A stretch of DNA of 64,000 bases from Gammaproteobacteria bacterium (GTDB lineage: Bacteria; Pseudomonadota; Gammaproteobacteria; Eutrophobiales; Eutrophobiaceae): contig JAURNW010000019.1 in assembly GCA_030829985.1 (NCBI GenBank), positions 25,279 through 89,278 of the forward strand, written 5' to 3'. The notes beneath the pieces were generated by a model that worked only from the letters and a program-made list of their open reading frames with translations, searched no databases and was not told the origin of the DNA. The translations under genes were made by a program, and so were the position numbers. Positions 44,238 to 54,393 of the stretch are shown here, piece after piece. Each line of letters opens with the position of its first letter. Positions within the stretch are counted from its first letter, which is position 1.

Positions 44238-44987
44238 ATGAATCAAACTCTTATCATTGGAGCATCAGGCGGAATTGGTTTTGCAATGACAAGACTGTTG
44301 CTTGAAAAAGGCAGCCGGGTAATTGCAACGGTTCGTAGTGATACATCACAAAACACCGAGCGACTAAAAAAGCTAGATGAAAAGTATAAGGACCAGATAA
44401 TTTTAGTGACGATGGATATCGCACAACAACACAGTATTGAAAAAGGTTTTTCTTCAATACAAAACCTGACAGATAAATTACATCTGATTCTTAATTGCTC
44501 TGGTCTGCTACATAAAGATAATGGATTACAACCCGAAAAACGCCTTGAAGATATTAATGCAGAAAATCTTGCTGAATCTTTTTCAGTTAATGCAACTGCC
44601 CCACTTTTAATTGCTCGCTATGCATTGCCTTTGCTGCGCCACAAGGAAAAGAATGTGTTATCCAATATATCTGCAAGAGTCGGTAGCATTTCAGATAATA
44701 AAACCGGTGGCTGGTATGCGTACCGTGCTGCAAAAGCAGCTCAAAATATGATCACCAGAACAATTGCGATTGAGTTGTCTCGACGCTCACCCGATACTAT
44801 CTGTGTTGGCCTGCATCCCGGCACAGTGGATACAGCATTATCACAACCCTTTCAGAAAAACTTGAAAGCAGGACAACTGACGACTCCAGAACAGTCTGCG
44901 AATTATCTCTATAATGTAATCAGCGGTCTAAAGAATGAGGATAGCGGAAAAGTTTTCGCCTGGGATGGTAGTGAGATTTTGCCTTGA
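44238..44987 (+). CDS. Short-chain dehydrogenase/reductase (CsgA-like SDR)
   Basis: An NAD(P)-binding GASGGIG motif opens the protein, NCSGLL corresponds to the NAG motif and YAYRAAKAA supplies the catalytic YxxxK. The N-terminus and RVGSISDNKTGGWY segment match the C-factor-like SDRs found in photolyase/lipocalin clusters. 249 residues. Its neighbours (DUF3429, VOC, renalase-like oxidase) are in the same kind of set. The substrate is unknown. Confidence 0.88.
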   Translation: MNQTLIIGASGGIGFAMTRLLLEKGSRVIATVRSDTSQNTERLKKLDEKYKDQIILVTMDIAQQHSIEKGFSSIQNLTDKLHLILNCSGLLHKDNGLQPEKRLEDINAENLAESFSVNATAPLLIARYALPLLRHKEKNVLSNISARVGSISDNKTGGWYAYRAAKAAQNMITRTIAIELSRRSPDTICVGLHPGTVDTALSQPFQKNLKAGQLTTPEQSANYLYNVISGLKNEDSGKVFAWDGSEILP

Positions 44988-44995
44988 ATTGTTGC

Positions 44996-45457
44996 TTATG
45001 CAAGCAAAACAACAGGAACAAAACTGACCAATAACATCGTTGTCACCGAGATAGTCAGGATAACCCGCATAGAACTATACCAGTCGGGCAACAACACATT
45101 AAGCTCTGAGAGCCTTTCATAAATCAATACTAACGGGTAGGCGATAGTCAGAATTATTAGTGCGATCGGCAGTGGACTAATTAAAGCCAGCCACCCGATT
45201 AACCCCGGTAATACACTAATAGATAACAATAATCCCTGCCTTTGTGCGAGATCACTTTTTAATATAAATCCCCAATGTACGGCACCAACAAATCCAAGAA
45301 TAACCGAAGCATATGAGATAAAGGCAACAACAGAATAGGCGCTGATAGCATGGTTACCAAAGTAAATTCCTGCCAGCGTGAGAATAAAAGGGATTAACCC
45401 ACCATAACCCAAACAGTAAACGGTGAATTTAACTTTTTCAGCACCTTGATCGTTCAT
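44996..45457 (-). CDS. DUF3429 membrane protein
   Basis: The 153-residue protein has four to five hydrophobic helices and the DUF3429 signature FVGAVHWGFIL followed by SISVLPGLIGWLALI. Function unknown. In related bacteria it often accompanies photolyase and SDR genes. It converges on the SDR gene with eight bases between and follows the VOC gene on the same strand by 34 bases. Confidence 0.83.
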   Translation of the reverse strand: MNDQGAEKVKFTVYCLGYGGLIPFILTLAGIYFGNHAISAYSVVAFISYASVILGFVGAVHWGFILKSDLAQRQGLLLSISVLPGLIGWLALISPLPIALIILTIAYPLVLIYERLSELNVLLPDWYSSMRVILTISVTTMLLVSFVPVVLLA

Positions 45458-45491
45458 ATTGATATTGCTTGATAATAATCTTTAGCAGATT

Positions 45492-45791
45492 TTATCTGGT
45501 TTTGATTATTTCTACTGAGTTACCAAAAGGGTCTTTAATGTATATGGATTCCGTGCCATCACGATGTAATGTCAATTCACCGAATTGCTCAGCGTTTGCA
45601 TTTTCAATTGCAAAATGTGGTGGATGTTGATCAGGCATTACCAGCGCAAGAGAGAGATTATTAAACTCCAGTAATGCCCAGGTTTCATCTTCATATGCAA
45701 GCTTGGCATCAAATTTATTCGTATACCATACTACAGCAGCTTTAATATCATCTACTTGTACAGCGACATGATGTATCTTGTCCATTTTCAA
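45492..45791 (-). CDS. VOC (glyoxalase/bleomycin-resistance fold) protein
   Basis: A single VOC domain of 99 residues, beginning KIHHVAVQVDDIKAAVVWY and ending with ESIYIKDPFGNSVEII, contains a His near the start and a Glu near the end at the usual metal positions. VOC enzymes catalyse isomerisation, dioxygenation or drug binding; this minimal version gives no substrate hint. It precedes DUF3429 on the same strand. Confidence 0.83.
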   Translation of the reverse strand: MKMDKIHHVAVQVDDIKAAVVWYTNKFDAKLAYEDETWALLEFNNLSLALVMPDQHPPHFAIENANAEQFGELTLHRDGTESIYIKDPFGNSVEIIKTR

Positions 45792-45866
45792 TTCCGGTCA
45801 TTTAATCTATTAATCTGATTTTATCGCGTATTGATCAAGGACGCATGTATTATGAAAAAGCATTAC

Positions 45867-45899
45867 GTCCAGGACAATTATAGAGACATACTCTATCTA
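45867..45899 (+). promoter_or_regulatory. Palindrome GTCC-A-GGAC overlapping a promoter of the renalase-like gene
   Basis: The core GTCCAGGACAAT at 45867-45878 matches 11 of 12 bases with GTCCTGGACAAT upstream of the MerR-type regulator at 17.6 kb. Here too the right half forms a -35 box (AGGACA, 45871-45876), with TATCTA 17 bases downstream (45894-45899), about 65 bases before the gene. The shared geometry suggests one regulator acting at both promoters. Confidence 0.55.
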
Positions 45900-45964
45900 T
45901 TTCTAATCTCGAACTTATTAAGTAAAGATATGTACATTCAAATTAACGACAAAAAAACCTGAAT

Positions 45965-46942
45965 ATGAAACATATTGCCATTATCGGCTCCGGAATCTCT
46001 GGCCTTACTGTTGCTAACCTACTAAAAAAACAGGCCAGTATAGAATTATTTGAAAAATCACGCGGTGTGAGTGGTCGTATGTCAACGCGTTATGCAGATC
46101 AATTTCAGTTTGACCACGGCGCACAGGATTTTACGATACGCGATCCAGCCTTTAAAGAATTTCTGGCTCCCCATATTGAAAGTGGTCTGTTACAACAATG
46201 GAAACCGAAGCTAATGTTGCTTGAAAAAGGCAAACAACCTAAAGAGCGACAATGGTCTGATATTCACTATGTCCCAACACCGAAAATGAATTCACTCTGT
46301 ATAAAAATGGCAGAAGATTTAAACATAAGGCTCAATACAGAAATAATTAAAATAGAAAAGAAAGATAAGCTCTGGTTTCTCTCTTCTAAAGACAAGAACA
46401 TCTATGGTCCTTTTGACTGGGTCATTACCAGTATCCCGGCGACACAGACGATTAAACTATTACCCGAGGCGATTACCAAACACACTAGCATAAAGGATGT
46501 TGTTATGGCTGGCTGCTATAGTGTCATGATAGCAATGGAAGAACCGTTCCAGTGGGAATGGCAAGCAGCCATAGTAAAAAACTCACCCATTTCATGGATG
46601 GCAATTAATTCAAATAAGCCTGGACGTAGTGAGCATCATACACTGATGGTACAGACAGATAATCAATGGGCAGAAGAACGCATAGATGCTGATACAGCAG
46701 AAATACAGTCAATCATTATCAAAGAGTTAAGCGATTTGCTGTCATATGACTTTTCAAAATCAAGTTACATTACAACTCACAGATGGCGCTATGCTGATAC
46801 GAAACAACCTGCGGGAATGGATTATCATCTGAACCAGGATCAGAAACTCGGTGCCTGTGGAGACTGGTTTATCAAAGGCCGCATAGAAGCGGCATTTTTA
46901 AGTGCTTATCGACTGTCTAAAAAACTGGAAACAATGCTGTAG
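45965..46942 (+). CDS. Renalase-like FAD-dependent amine-oxidase-fold protein
   Basis: A Rossmann FAD motif (IAIIGSGISGLTVANLL) is followed by the FEKSRGVSGRMSTRY segment and FDHGAQDFT, the marks of the bacterial renalase-like oxidoreductases commonly encoded beside photolyase genes. The C-terminal LGACGDWFIKGRIEAAFLS completes the flavin site. 325 residues, cytoplasmic. The physiological substrate is unknown; some relatives oxidise dihydropyridine forms of NAD(P)H. Promoter with shared palindrome lies upstream. Confidence 0.87.
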   Translation: MKHIAIIGSGISGLTVANLLKKQASIELFEKSRGVSGRMSTRYADQFQFDHGAQDFTIRDPAFKEFLAPHIESGLLQQWKPKLMLLEKGKQPKERQWSDIHYVPTPKMNSLCIKMAEDLNIRLNTEIIKIEKKDKLWFLSSKDKNIYGPFDWVITSIPATQTIKLLPEAITKHTSIKDVVMAGCYSVMIAMEEPFQWEWQAAIVKNSPISWMAINSNKPGRSEHHTLMVQTDNQWAEERIDADTAEIQSIIIKELSDLLSYDFSKSSYITTHRWRYADTKQPAGMDYHLNQDQKLGACGDWFIKGRIEAAFLSAYRLSKKLETML

Positions 46943-47346
46943 ATAATGAGCATTATTTCTTGTCTAGACTAATAAGAGCTATAAGCTAGTTTTAACCAAC
47001 CAATTAAATCGGACATCTTTTACTATTATGTGTTAGAGTCCACGCATCTGAACACCCATAAGGGCGTCCAGAGCGTCATCATTAGTTGTTAGTTCGTCTC
47101 ACTGCGTTGCCTTTACATTAACTGCAATCCATTCATAGAGTCCAACTGTCCCTCCCTTTGAGAGCCAATTACTGCATGCCGCACTTACGGCAAAGCTATC
47201 TACTGCCCCGATCTATATACGTATTTATGCGTGTGTAATTATTAGAGCTAATTTTATTTGCCAGTATTGCACGCCAGTCGCGTTTATCTCTTGCTTCGAT
47301 AAGCAAATAACGTAATGGCACAACTTTGTATTTAGGAAATTATTTA
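46943..47346 (+). promoter_or_regulatory. Long structured leader of the rhlE gene
   Basis: No gene is visible on either strand in this 400-base stretch. It contains hairpins TGCCG-CACTTA-CGGCA (47177-47192) and TTGCTT-CGAT-AAGCAA (47291-47306), the second close to the ribosome site. Genes of cold-induced DEAD-box helicases often have long 5' untranslated regions that control their own expression, and the position and structure here fit such a leader. The transcription start is not known. Confidence 0.5.
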
Positions 47347-48699
47347 ATGACATTTGAATCACTCGGATTATCCGAAGAACTTTTACGCGCCGTGCGCGAC
47401 ACAGGCTATACCAGCCCAACACCAATTCAGGCACAAGCTATCCCTGCTATATTAGAGGGCAAAGACGTAATGGCTGCCGCACAAACCGGTACAGGAAAAA
47501 CTGCCGGATTTACTCTGCCTTTACTACAACTACTTAATAATAAACCACCTGTTAAGAATAACCGTGCGCGTGCGCTGGTCTTAACACCAACCCGCGAGTT
47601 GGCTGCACAGGTTAAAGAAAGTGTGTTTACCTATGGTAAACATCTCAAACTACGTTCCGCAGTTGTTTTTGGCGGTGTAAAAATCAACCCGCAGATGATG
47701 CAATTACGCCGTGGTGTTGATGTATTGGTCGCAACTCCAGGTCGTTTAATGGATCTTTTTCAACAACGCGCAATTAATTTCAACGATATCGAGATACTGG
47801 TATTGGATGAAGCGGATCGCATGTTAGATATGGGTTTTATTAATGATATTAAAAAGATTATGGCGCTGTTACCCAAACAACGACAAACGCTGATGTTCTC
47901 AGCTACGTTCTCACCAGAGATCAGACAATTGGCTAAAGGCATTATCAACAACCCGGTAGAGATCGATGTTGCACCTCGTAACTCAACCGTTGAAACTATT
48001 TCACAAGTCGTCTATCCCGTAGACAAGGCACGTAAGTCTGACCTGTTAAGTCATTTGATCCTCAAGGAAAACTGGTATCAGGTATTAGTCTTCAGCAGAA
48101 CCAAACACGGTGCCGATAAACTGGTTAAACGTTTATTACGCGACAATATACATGCAGCCGCAATACACGGCAACAAGAGTCAGGCACAACGTACCAAGGC
48201 TCTGGATGGATTTAAGAAGAACAAGATTCAAATTCTGGTAGCAACCGATATCGCAGCTCGCGGCATAGACATTGATCAACTGTCACATGTTGTTAACTTT
48301 GATCTGCCCAATGTGCCGGAAGATTATGTTCATCGTATTGGCCGCACCGGCCGTGCCGGAGCAAGTGGTCAGGCGATTTCGCTGGTTAGTGCTGATGAAG
48401 CCAAACAACTGCGCGACATTGAACGCCTCATTAAACGTAAGATTGAACGCGAAGAAATCGAAAGTTTCGAACCCTTACATAATGTGCCCGATTCTGTTTC
48501 TGTAAGTTCACCTCGTAATAAACAGGGTGCAAATACAGGAAACAATAAAACCAGACAATTTAAAAGCAAACGCAACAACGCATCTAAAGAACAGAATCCG
48601 CGTAGCCGATATGGCAAGCCGGGTGGTTCAGGTAATCGGAATAGTAATTCGGGTAACCGTCAACAAAGATCAGCTTCAGCAGCTGTTCCAGCAGTATAA
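47347..48699 (+). CDS. rhlE: DEAD-box RNA helicase RhlE
   Basis: All helicase motifs are present: Q motif PTPIQAQ, Walker [26 protein letters not shown] in MFSATFS and [10 protein letters not shown]. The C-terminal 70 residues are rich in Asn, Arg, Gly and Ser and should bind RNA. This layout and similarity point to RhlE, which remodels RNA during ribosome assembly and cold growth. TTG at 47326 is in frame, but AGGA nine bases before the ATG at 47347 supports 450 residues. A terminator follows. Confidence 0.92.
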   Translation: MTFESLGLSEELLRAVRDTGYTSPTPIQAQAIPAILEGKDVMAAAQTGTGKTAGFTLPLLQLLNNKPPVKNNRARALVLTPTRELAAQVKESVFTYGKHLKLRSAVVFGGVKINPQMMQLRRGVDVLVATPGRLMDLFQQRAINFNDIEILVLDEADRMLDMGFINDIKKIMALLPKQRQTLMFSATFSPEIRQLAKGIINNPVEIDVAPRNSTVETISQVVYPVDKARKSDLLSHLILKENWYQVLVFSRTKHGADKLVKRLLRDNIHAAAIHGNKSQAQRTKALDGFKKNKIQILVATDIAARGIDIDQLSHVVNFDLPNVPEDYVHRIGRTGRAGASGQAISLVSADEAKQLRDIERLIKRKIEREEIESFEPLHNVPDSVSVSSPRNKQGANTGNNKTRQFKSKRNNASKEQNPRSRYGKPGGSGNRNSNSGNRQQRSASAAVPAV

Positions 48700-48716
48700 A
48701 ATTATTTAGAGTCACG

Positions 48717-48763
48717 AACACCATCACAATAATTGTATTAAATTATTAGTGATGGTGTTTTTT
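48717..48763 (+). terminator. Rho-independent terminator after rhlE
   Basis: Perfect 11-base arms AACACCATCAC (48717-48727) and GTGATGGTGTT (48749-48759) are followed by a T run. The loop is 21 bases and AT-rich. It separates rhlE from the DUF1488-like gene. Confidence 0.85.
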
Positions 48764-48819
48764 AAGAAAGCTGGTCCTGAAACAGCAAACATCTCACACA
48801 ACGCGGAGGATAAAAAACA

Positions 48820-49119
48820 ATGGAAGCTATAGTCCATAAACAAAAAAATGCCGGTGATGGTCGTATCTCTTTTCCAACATTACATTGCTGGAATCCAGAA
48901 ACGGAAATTATCACAATCGCAGCTCAAGTTAGTGGTAAACGTGTTTCTTGTCGAATCGCTTATGCTGATATAAAAACTAAATTCCCGGTGGATGTTGAGG
49001 CCCCTCTAAAAACTGTAATAACTTTTAGAAAGGAAATTGAAGCTGCTGCAAAAACACTGATCGAAAACAAAAAATATGAAAAAGATGGTTCTATAAAAAT
49101 AGCCTATGCCGATCTCTAA
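48820..49119 (+). CDS. DUF1488-like small protein
   Basis: The 99-residue protein resembles DUF1488: ISFPTLHCWNPETEIITIAA, then VSGKRVSCRIAYADIKTKF and a helix ending AAKTLIENKKYEKDG. No catalytic motif and no known function. GGAGG 9 bases before the ATG is a strong ribosome site. The gene stands alone between the rhlE terminator and the convergent Usp gene. Confidence 0.6.
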   Translation: MEAIVHKQKNAGDGRISFPTLHCWNPETEIITIAAQVSGKRVSCRIAYADIKTKFPVDVEAPLKTVITFRKEIEAAAKTLIENKKYEKDGSIKIAYADL

Positions 49120-49149
49120 ATGAGATTTAATAATTATATTTCATTAAAT

Positions 49150-50016
49150 TTATCTCAATAAAAGTAAAGGTGTTTTAGTATTAATTAACATCTTTGTGGT
49201 AAAACTGCCCAACAAAAGATCATGTAATCGAGTATGGCTAAACGCGCCCATGATCGTGAGATCAATTTGATGCTCCATTTGATATTCACAAAGTTCATGA
49301 ACTGTTTCACCCTGTAAACCGGCACTAATAATTTCTGACCAACCCGCAGTTTTAAGTTTATCTGCCGCATTGTCGATAAGACTCTTTGCTGTATCTTTTT
49401 TATTCACGCAAACCAGATGACAACTCAGACCTTTGTAAAGCGGACTGTCAGCTATCATAGCGATAGCTTTATCACTTGCTTCACTACCATCGTAAGCAAT
49501 CATAATACGTTTTGGTATCTTAAACGCTTCGTAAGCAACCAATATATGTCCATGAAAAGAGCGAATCATGGATTCCAGTTTTGCACCTATTTTATCCGGT
49601 TGATCTTCATGGATTTTGCCGCGCGCACCAATAACCAGAATTCGTATATCCTCTTTAACGTTGGCTAAAGATTCAATCAAACTACCATGTTGCAAACAGA
49701 TGATGGGATCTGAAAATCCGTCTTCAACAACACGTGTCCTGGCCGCTTGTAAAATTGCTTTACCTTCTTGTATACGTTGTTTACTGCGCTGATGCTCACT
49801 ACTGGTGATTTCTTCAAGTAGATGATCACGACTGTCTACACCAATGTTACCGGACAAATCCACATTAGTTGCTGTCTCTGGATGGTGATCAATCATGTAC
49901 ATGAGTTTTAATGGTCCTTCAACGCCTTGCGCCAACCAGACAGCATAATCACAAACAGCTTCAGACAGTCTGGAACCATCAATACAAGCCAGAATCAATT
50001 TTTTATTATTTTGCAT
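49150..50016 (-). CDS. Tandem-domain universal stress protein (UspA family)
   Basis: Two Usp domains fill 288 residues: the first has LACIDGSRLSEAVCDYAVWL and the second has RIMIAYDGSEASDKAIAM, with ATP-loop glycines in IGARGKIHE and MGAFSHTRLHDLLLGS. It should bind ATP/ADP and act in stress responses. Its start overlaps the end of the SulP gene by one base, so it probably modulates or accompanies that transporter. Confidence 0.92.
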   Translation of the reverse strand: MQNNKKLILACIDGSRLSEAVCDYAVWLAQGVEGPLKLMYMIDHHPETATNVDLSGNIGVDSRDHLLEEITSSEHQRSKQRIQEGKAILQAARTRVVEDGFSDPIICLQHGSLIESLANVKEDIRILVIGARGKIHEDQPDKIGAKLESMIRSFHGHILVAYEAFKIPKRIMIAYDGSEASDKAIAMIADSPLYKGLSCHLVCVNKKDTAKSLIDNAADKLKTAGWSEIISAGLQGETVHELCEYQMEHQIDLTIMGAFSHTRLHDLLLGSFTTKMLINTKTPLLLLR

Positions 50017-51509
50017 TAGTGACCACCCATAATTTTTTCGATCTCATCCGGTTTATCGTGAATAGCAAAACTGTCGATTATTGTTGAACTTGCTTCATTC
50101 AGCCCTATCAGTTCTACATCTGCACCCTGCCGACGTAGTTTGAGCACGACTTTATCCAGCGAAGACACCGCCGTGATATCCCAGAAATGCGCATGACTCA
50201 GATCAATCACTACTTTTTCAACAGCTTCTTTAAAATCAAATGCGGCGATAAATTTATCTGCTGAACTAAAAAATACTTGTCCTACTATGCGATAGGTTCG
50301 AACATCGTTTTCCTCATCAAACTCAGATTCAACCAGCATATAGTGACTGATTTTATTTGCGAAGAATAAAGATGCCAATAACACACCGACAAACACACCC
50401 AAGGCAAGATTATGAGTCCACACTACAACCATAACTGTCATGATCATCACAACATTAGAAGACAAGGGATGCGCTTTTAGATCGCGAACCGAGCCCCAGC
50501 TAAAGGTACCGATCGAAACCATTATCATCACCGCGACCAACGCAGCCATCGGTATTTGTTTGATCCAGTCTCCGAGAAACACCACCATAATCAACAGGAA
50601 ACTACCTGCCAACAGGGTTGATAAGCGACCACGTCCACCCGATTTTATGTTGATAACCGATTGACCTATCATTGCACAACCTGCCATACCACCCAGCAAA
50701 CCGGCACCGATATTGGCGATACCCTGCCCTTTACACTCTCGATTCTTATCACTCTCAGTATCGGTCAGATCATCTACAATCGTGGCTGTCATTAATGATT
50801 CCAACAAACCCACCATCGCAAGGGGAACAGCATAAGGCAAAATAATCTCTAGTGTTCGCAGATTGAATGGAACATCCGGCCAGAGAAAAACAGGCAACGT
50901 ATCCGGTAACTGCCCCATATCACCTACCGTACGAATATCGAGTTTCAACATCAACGCAATCCCTGTCAGTACCACGATACAAACAAGGGGTGAAGGTATG
51001 GATTTTCCGATCACGGGAAGATATGGAAATAAGTAAATGATTCCAAGACCACTCGCTGTCATGGCATACACATGCCAGGTCACATTAGTTAATTCCGGCA
51101 ACTGCGCTATAAATATTAAAATCGCCAGCGCATTTACAAAACCAGTCACTACTGACCGGGAGACAAACCGCATTAAACTGCCCAGTCTGAGATAACCGGC
51201 AACAATCTGTAATACACCGGTTAACAGGGTCGTTGCTAATAAATACTGCAAACCATGATCTTTAACCAGGGTCACCATTAATAAAACCATCGCACCCGTT
51301 GCAGCACTGATCATGCCGGGTCGGCCGCCAACAATCGCTGTTACCACAGCAATACAAAAAGAAGCATAAAGACCCACTTTAGGATCAACACCAGCAATAA
51401 TAGAAAAGGCGATAGCCTCCGGAATCAACGCCAACGCAACGACCAAACCGGCCATAATGTCGCCACGTGTATTGCCAAACCAATCTTGTTTTTTTGAAAG
51501 TAAAAGCAT
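50016..51509 (-). CDS. SulP-family inorganic anion transporter with STAS domain
   Basis: The protein (497 aa) has the ten to twelve membrane helices of SulP carriers, starting [20 protein letters not shown], and a C-terminal STAS domain (residues about 400-497, including [20 protein letters not shown]). SulP members carry sulfate or bicarbonate; the pairing with a Usp gene occurs in several bicarbonate/sulfate-type carriers. Which anion is moved cannot be decided here. ACAGGA lies five bases before the ATG. Confidence 0.9.
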   Translation of the reverse strand: MLLLSKKQDWFGNTRGDIMAGLVVALALIPEAIAFSIIAGVDPKVGLYASFCIAVVTAIVGGRPGMISAATGAMVLLMVTLVKDHGLQYLLATTLLTGVLQIVAGYLRLGSLMRFVSRSVVTGFVNALAILIFIAQLPELTNVTWHVYAMTASGLGIIYLFPYLPVIGKSIPSPLVCIVVLTGIALMLKLDIRTVGDMGQLPDTLPVFLWPDVPFNLRTLEIILPYAVPLAMVGLLESLMTATIVDDLTDTESDKNRECKGQGIANIGAGLLGGMAGCAMIGQSVINIKSGGRGRLSTLLAGSFLLIMVVFLGDWIKQIPMAALVAVMIMVSIGTFSWGSVRDLKAHPLSSNVVMIMTVMVVVWTHNLALGVFVGVLLASLFFANKISHYMLVESEFDEENDVRTYRIVGQVFFSSADKFIAAFDFKEAVEKVVIDLSHAHFWDITAVSSLDKVVLKLRRQGADVELIGLNEASSTIIDSFAIHDKPDEIEKIMGGH

Positions 51510-51815
51510 CTAAATCCTGTAAAGAGTAAGTAACTAACAGCTTAAACAAGCTATTAGATAAAAATTTAAAACGTAGGAGGGTTCTGCGTTAAATGGCTGA
51601 ACGCTAATCTGACCCCGGAACTGCAGACAAACCTGAAGAGTGGATTAAACCCGATGTCGAATGCCAACTTGTCACATTATAGTGACTCTTTCAAATCAAG
51701 ATAGTGGATTAACTGATTTAATGCTTTTCAGACTTCGTATTGTGGAGAATATTGTTCTCAGACTTGAATTTATTAATGTTATGATGCGCCGCCCAACTAA
51801 AAAAGACCCGACCAC
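51510..51815. other. Divergent gap of 306 bases between sulP and dbpA
   Basis: The gap should hold promoters for both genes. An inverted repeat GAGAA-TATTG-TTCTC lies near 51744-51758. No small gene with ribosome site and more than five codons is visible. Confidence 0.4.
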
Positions 51816-53198
51816 GTGACCACAAGCGACTTCTCATCATTACCATTAACAGCTGAAGAATTGGCTAATATCCAGTCTCTGGAATATTTGTCAATGACGC
51901 CAATACAGGCACAAAGTCTCCCGGCCATTCTCGATGGTAAAGATTTACTGGCACAGGCAAAAACCGGTAGCGGGAAAACAGCAGCATTTGCAATTGGTTT
52001 ACTCCATAAACTGGAAGTCACAAATTATAAGGTACAGGCACTGGTGCTATGCCCAACGCGTGAACTGGCAGATCAGGTCACTATTGAAATCAGGCGTCTT
52101 GCGCGGGCAATACCCAATACCAAGATCGTTACACTTTCTGGTGGCAAATCTATGGATCCACAACTCGCCTCATTAGAACATCAACCGCATATCGTCGTTG
52201 GAACTCCAGGACGTATTTTAAAACATCTGGATAAAGGTTCATTGAAACTTGAAGAGCTGAAAACACTGGTGCTGGATGAAGCTGATCGAATGTTAGACAT
52301 GGGATTTCATGATGAGATGATGCGTGTTATCAGCATGGCACCGAAGAAAAGGCAAACTTTATTATTCTCCGCAACCTATCCGACTGAGATAAAAAAAATC
52401 AGTAATGCGATTCAAAACGATCCTGTCGATGTGCGTATCGAGAGCGTGCATGATGATAAAAAGATAAAACAGATTTTCTATGAAATAACAGCAGGCGAGA
52501 GAACCGGAACATTAATCGCTTTACTACAACATTATCGGCCGGAATCAAGCCTTGTGTTTTGCAATACTAAACAACAGTGTCAGGAACTCACCAATGAGTT
52601 ATGGCGACAAGGTTTCCATGCACTGGCCTTGCACGGCGACCTCGAACAACGTGACCGTGATCAGGTATTGATTCAGTTTTCAAATAAAAGTAGCTCGGTA
52701 TTGATCGCGACAGATGTCGCAGCACGTGGACTGGATATAAAAGATCTAAGTGCTGTTATTAACTATGAGTTATCGCCTGATCCCGAGATACATATACACC
52801 GTATCGGACGCACAGGTAGAGCAGATAAAGAAGGACTCGCATTGAGTTTTTTTATGAATTCTGAAAACTTCAGAGTTACCGCAATTGAAGAATTTCAAAA
52901 AAGTCCTGTTAAGATCGAATCGATTGAATCACTGAAAGTAAATGAAAATGGCAAACTTATTCCGCCCATGGTTACACTTTGCATCAATGCCGGACGAAAA
53001 GATAAAGTTCGTGCGGGTGATATTCTTGGCGCACTAACCGCAAATAAAGAACTAACCGGCAATCAAATTGGAAAAATTGATATCTTCGATAAGCTCGCCT
53101 ATGTCGCAGTAGCCTACCCGGTTGCCATGCAAGCCCTGGAGATTCTTTCGGAAGGTAAAATAAAAGGCCGAAACTTTAGAGTTAAAAAACTACACTGA
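51816..53198 (+). CDS. dbpA: ATP-dependent RNA helicase DbpA
   Basis: DEAD-box motifs are intact: [28 protein letters not shown] and HRIGRTGRA. The C-terminal 80 residues (CINAGRKDKVRAGDILGALT and on) form the RRM-like domain that docks on hairpin 92 of 23S rRNA, which is unique to DbpA. It acts in assembly of the large ribosomal subunit. Translation begins at GTG 51816. It is convergent with the aldo/keto reductase gene. Confidence 0.94.
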   Translation: MTTSDFSSLPLTAEELANIQSLEYLSMTPIQAQSLPAILDGKDLLAQAKTGSGKTAAFAIGLLHKLEVTNYKVQALVLCPTRELADQVTIEIRRLARAIPNTKIVTLSGGKSMDPQLASLEHQPHIVVGTPGRILKHLDKGSLKLEELKTLVLDEADRMLDMGFHDEMMRVISMAPKKRQTLLFSATYPTEIKKISNAIQNDPVDVRIESVHDDKKIKQIFYEITAGERTGTLIALLQHYRPESSLVFCNTKQQCQELTNELWRQGFHALALHGDLEQRDRDQVLIQFSNKSSSVLIATDVAARGLDIKDLSAVINYELSPDPEIHIHRIGRTGRADKEGLALSFFMNSENFRVTAIEEFQKSPVKIESIESLKVNENGKLIPPMVTLCINAGRKDKVRAGDILGALTANKELTGNQIGKIDIFDKLAYVAVAYPVAMQALEILSEGKIKGRNFRVKKLH

Positions 53199-53239
53199 TA
53201 ACTCAGTCTGTTTGATTATCGACTTAAATTTAAACTTAT

Positions 53240-54199
53240 TTAAATCTGACTCTCAAAATAGTTAAGCATGCGTGCCCTCATATCATTATCGGGTAACTTG
53301 CCATAGGCTGCCCCCATGTTCTCATGCATATGCGCAACTTGCGATGTCGCTGGTATCGCACAAGTCACGGCAGGATGCGAAATAACAAACTTCAGGAAAA
53401 ACTGTGCCCAGTTTTTACAATCAATTTCACTGGCCCAATCGGGCAAGGGCTTACTTTCAATCATTTCAAACAAACCACCACATTGAAATGGTCGATTGAT
53501 AATCACTGCAATACCACGTTCCTTTGCAATCGGTAACAACCGTTGCTCAACTTCACGGTCGACCATATTGTAGGTGAACTGTACAAAATCAAACTCTTCC
53601 TCCAATAATGCCTTTTCCATTTTCTCATGGCGTCGACCATGCGATGTTGTGATGCCGATATAGCGTATACGTCCTTGTGCCTTCCATTCCTTTAAAGTTT
53701 CCAGATGTGTGCGCCAACTCAACATATTATGAATCTGCATTAAATCAAATTGATTAACGCCCCATAACTCTTCTGCCGATTTCATTTGGTTGATCCCGAA
53801 ATTTTTACCTAATATCCAAACCTTGGTCGCAGAAAATAAACCAGGGGGTTCTCCAATCTTTTCCAGACAATGGCCAATAACTTCCTGAGATGAACCATAC
53901 ATGGGTGATGAATCGATCATGCCACCGCCACGTGCAAAAAATGCTTCCAGTATCTTCACGCAACGTGCCCGATCCTCTAAATCACTGCCGACACTAAAAG
54001 TTAACCATGAACCCATACCAATTACCGGGATCATTTCATTGGTCGCGGGGATAGCTTTCTTCAAGATCGTTTTATTATTGGCAGCAGAGACTATATTAAA
54101 CGGGGAAAATGCCATGGATGGCGCAAGCACCAGACCCGTCGCCGTCTTTAAAAACGAACGGCGTGTTGATTGAAATAGATTAAATTTCTTATAACGCAT
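53240..54199 (-). CDS. Tat-exported aldo/keto reductase
   Basis: A twin-arginine signal (STRRSFLKT at residues 11-19, then a hydrophobic run to about 39) precedes an aldo/keto reductase barrel: [17 protein letters not shown], the catalytic Tyr context, and SATKVW with the Lys. The final [20 protein letters not shown] binds NADP(H) in the family. Export by Tat implies folding with cofactor in the cytoplasm. Substrate unknown. Length 319 aa. Confidence 0.88.
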   Translation of the reverse strand: MRYKKFNLFQSTRRSFLKTATGLVLAPSMAFSPFNIVSAANNKTILKKAIPATNEMIPVIGMGSWLTFSVGSDLEDRARCVKILEAFFARGGGMIDSSPMYGSSQEVIGHCLEKIGEPPGLFSATKVWILGKNFGINQMKSAEELWGVNQFDLMQIHNMLSWRTHLETLKEWKAQGRIRYIGITTSHGRRHEKMEKALLEEEFDFVQFTYNMVDREVEQRLLPIAKERGIAVIINRPFQCGGLFEMIESKPLPDWASEIDCKNWAQFFLKFVISHPAVTCAIPATSQVAHMHENMGAAYGKLPDNDMRARMLNYFESQI

Positions 54200-54333
54200 C
54201 TAAACCTCGTCTTTTTGAAAAACCTACACATTTCAGCATAATTCCAGCCAATTTTGTATGGTTTAACTCGACGTTTCAGCCGCAAACCCCTATAGTACGC
54301 CACCTTTATCTCCATGGATGGAGTGTATGCAAA

Positions 54334-54354
54334 ACAATCGTCGGGAACGATTGT
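54334..54354. promoter_or_regulatory. Hairpin upstream of the ybiT-like gene
   Basis: Perfect arms ACAATCGT and ACGATTGT surround a five-base loop, 40 bases before the start codon. A second small inverted repeat CTCCAT-GG-ATGGAG lies just upstream. They could be an operator or an RNA hairpin in the leader. No T run follows, so it is not a standard terminator. Confidence 0.5.
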
Positions 54355-54393
54355 TGCGATAGGCAGCACTTTAACCTTACTCAGGAAATTCCA

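Noticed and set aside
47225..47434. Minus-strand open frame of 69 codons in the rhlE leader
   Set aside because: It overlaps the start of rhlE antisense, has no ribosome site and its composition does not resemble a protein.
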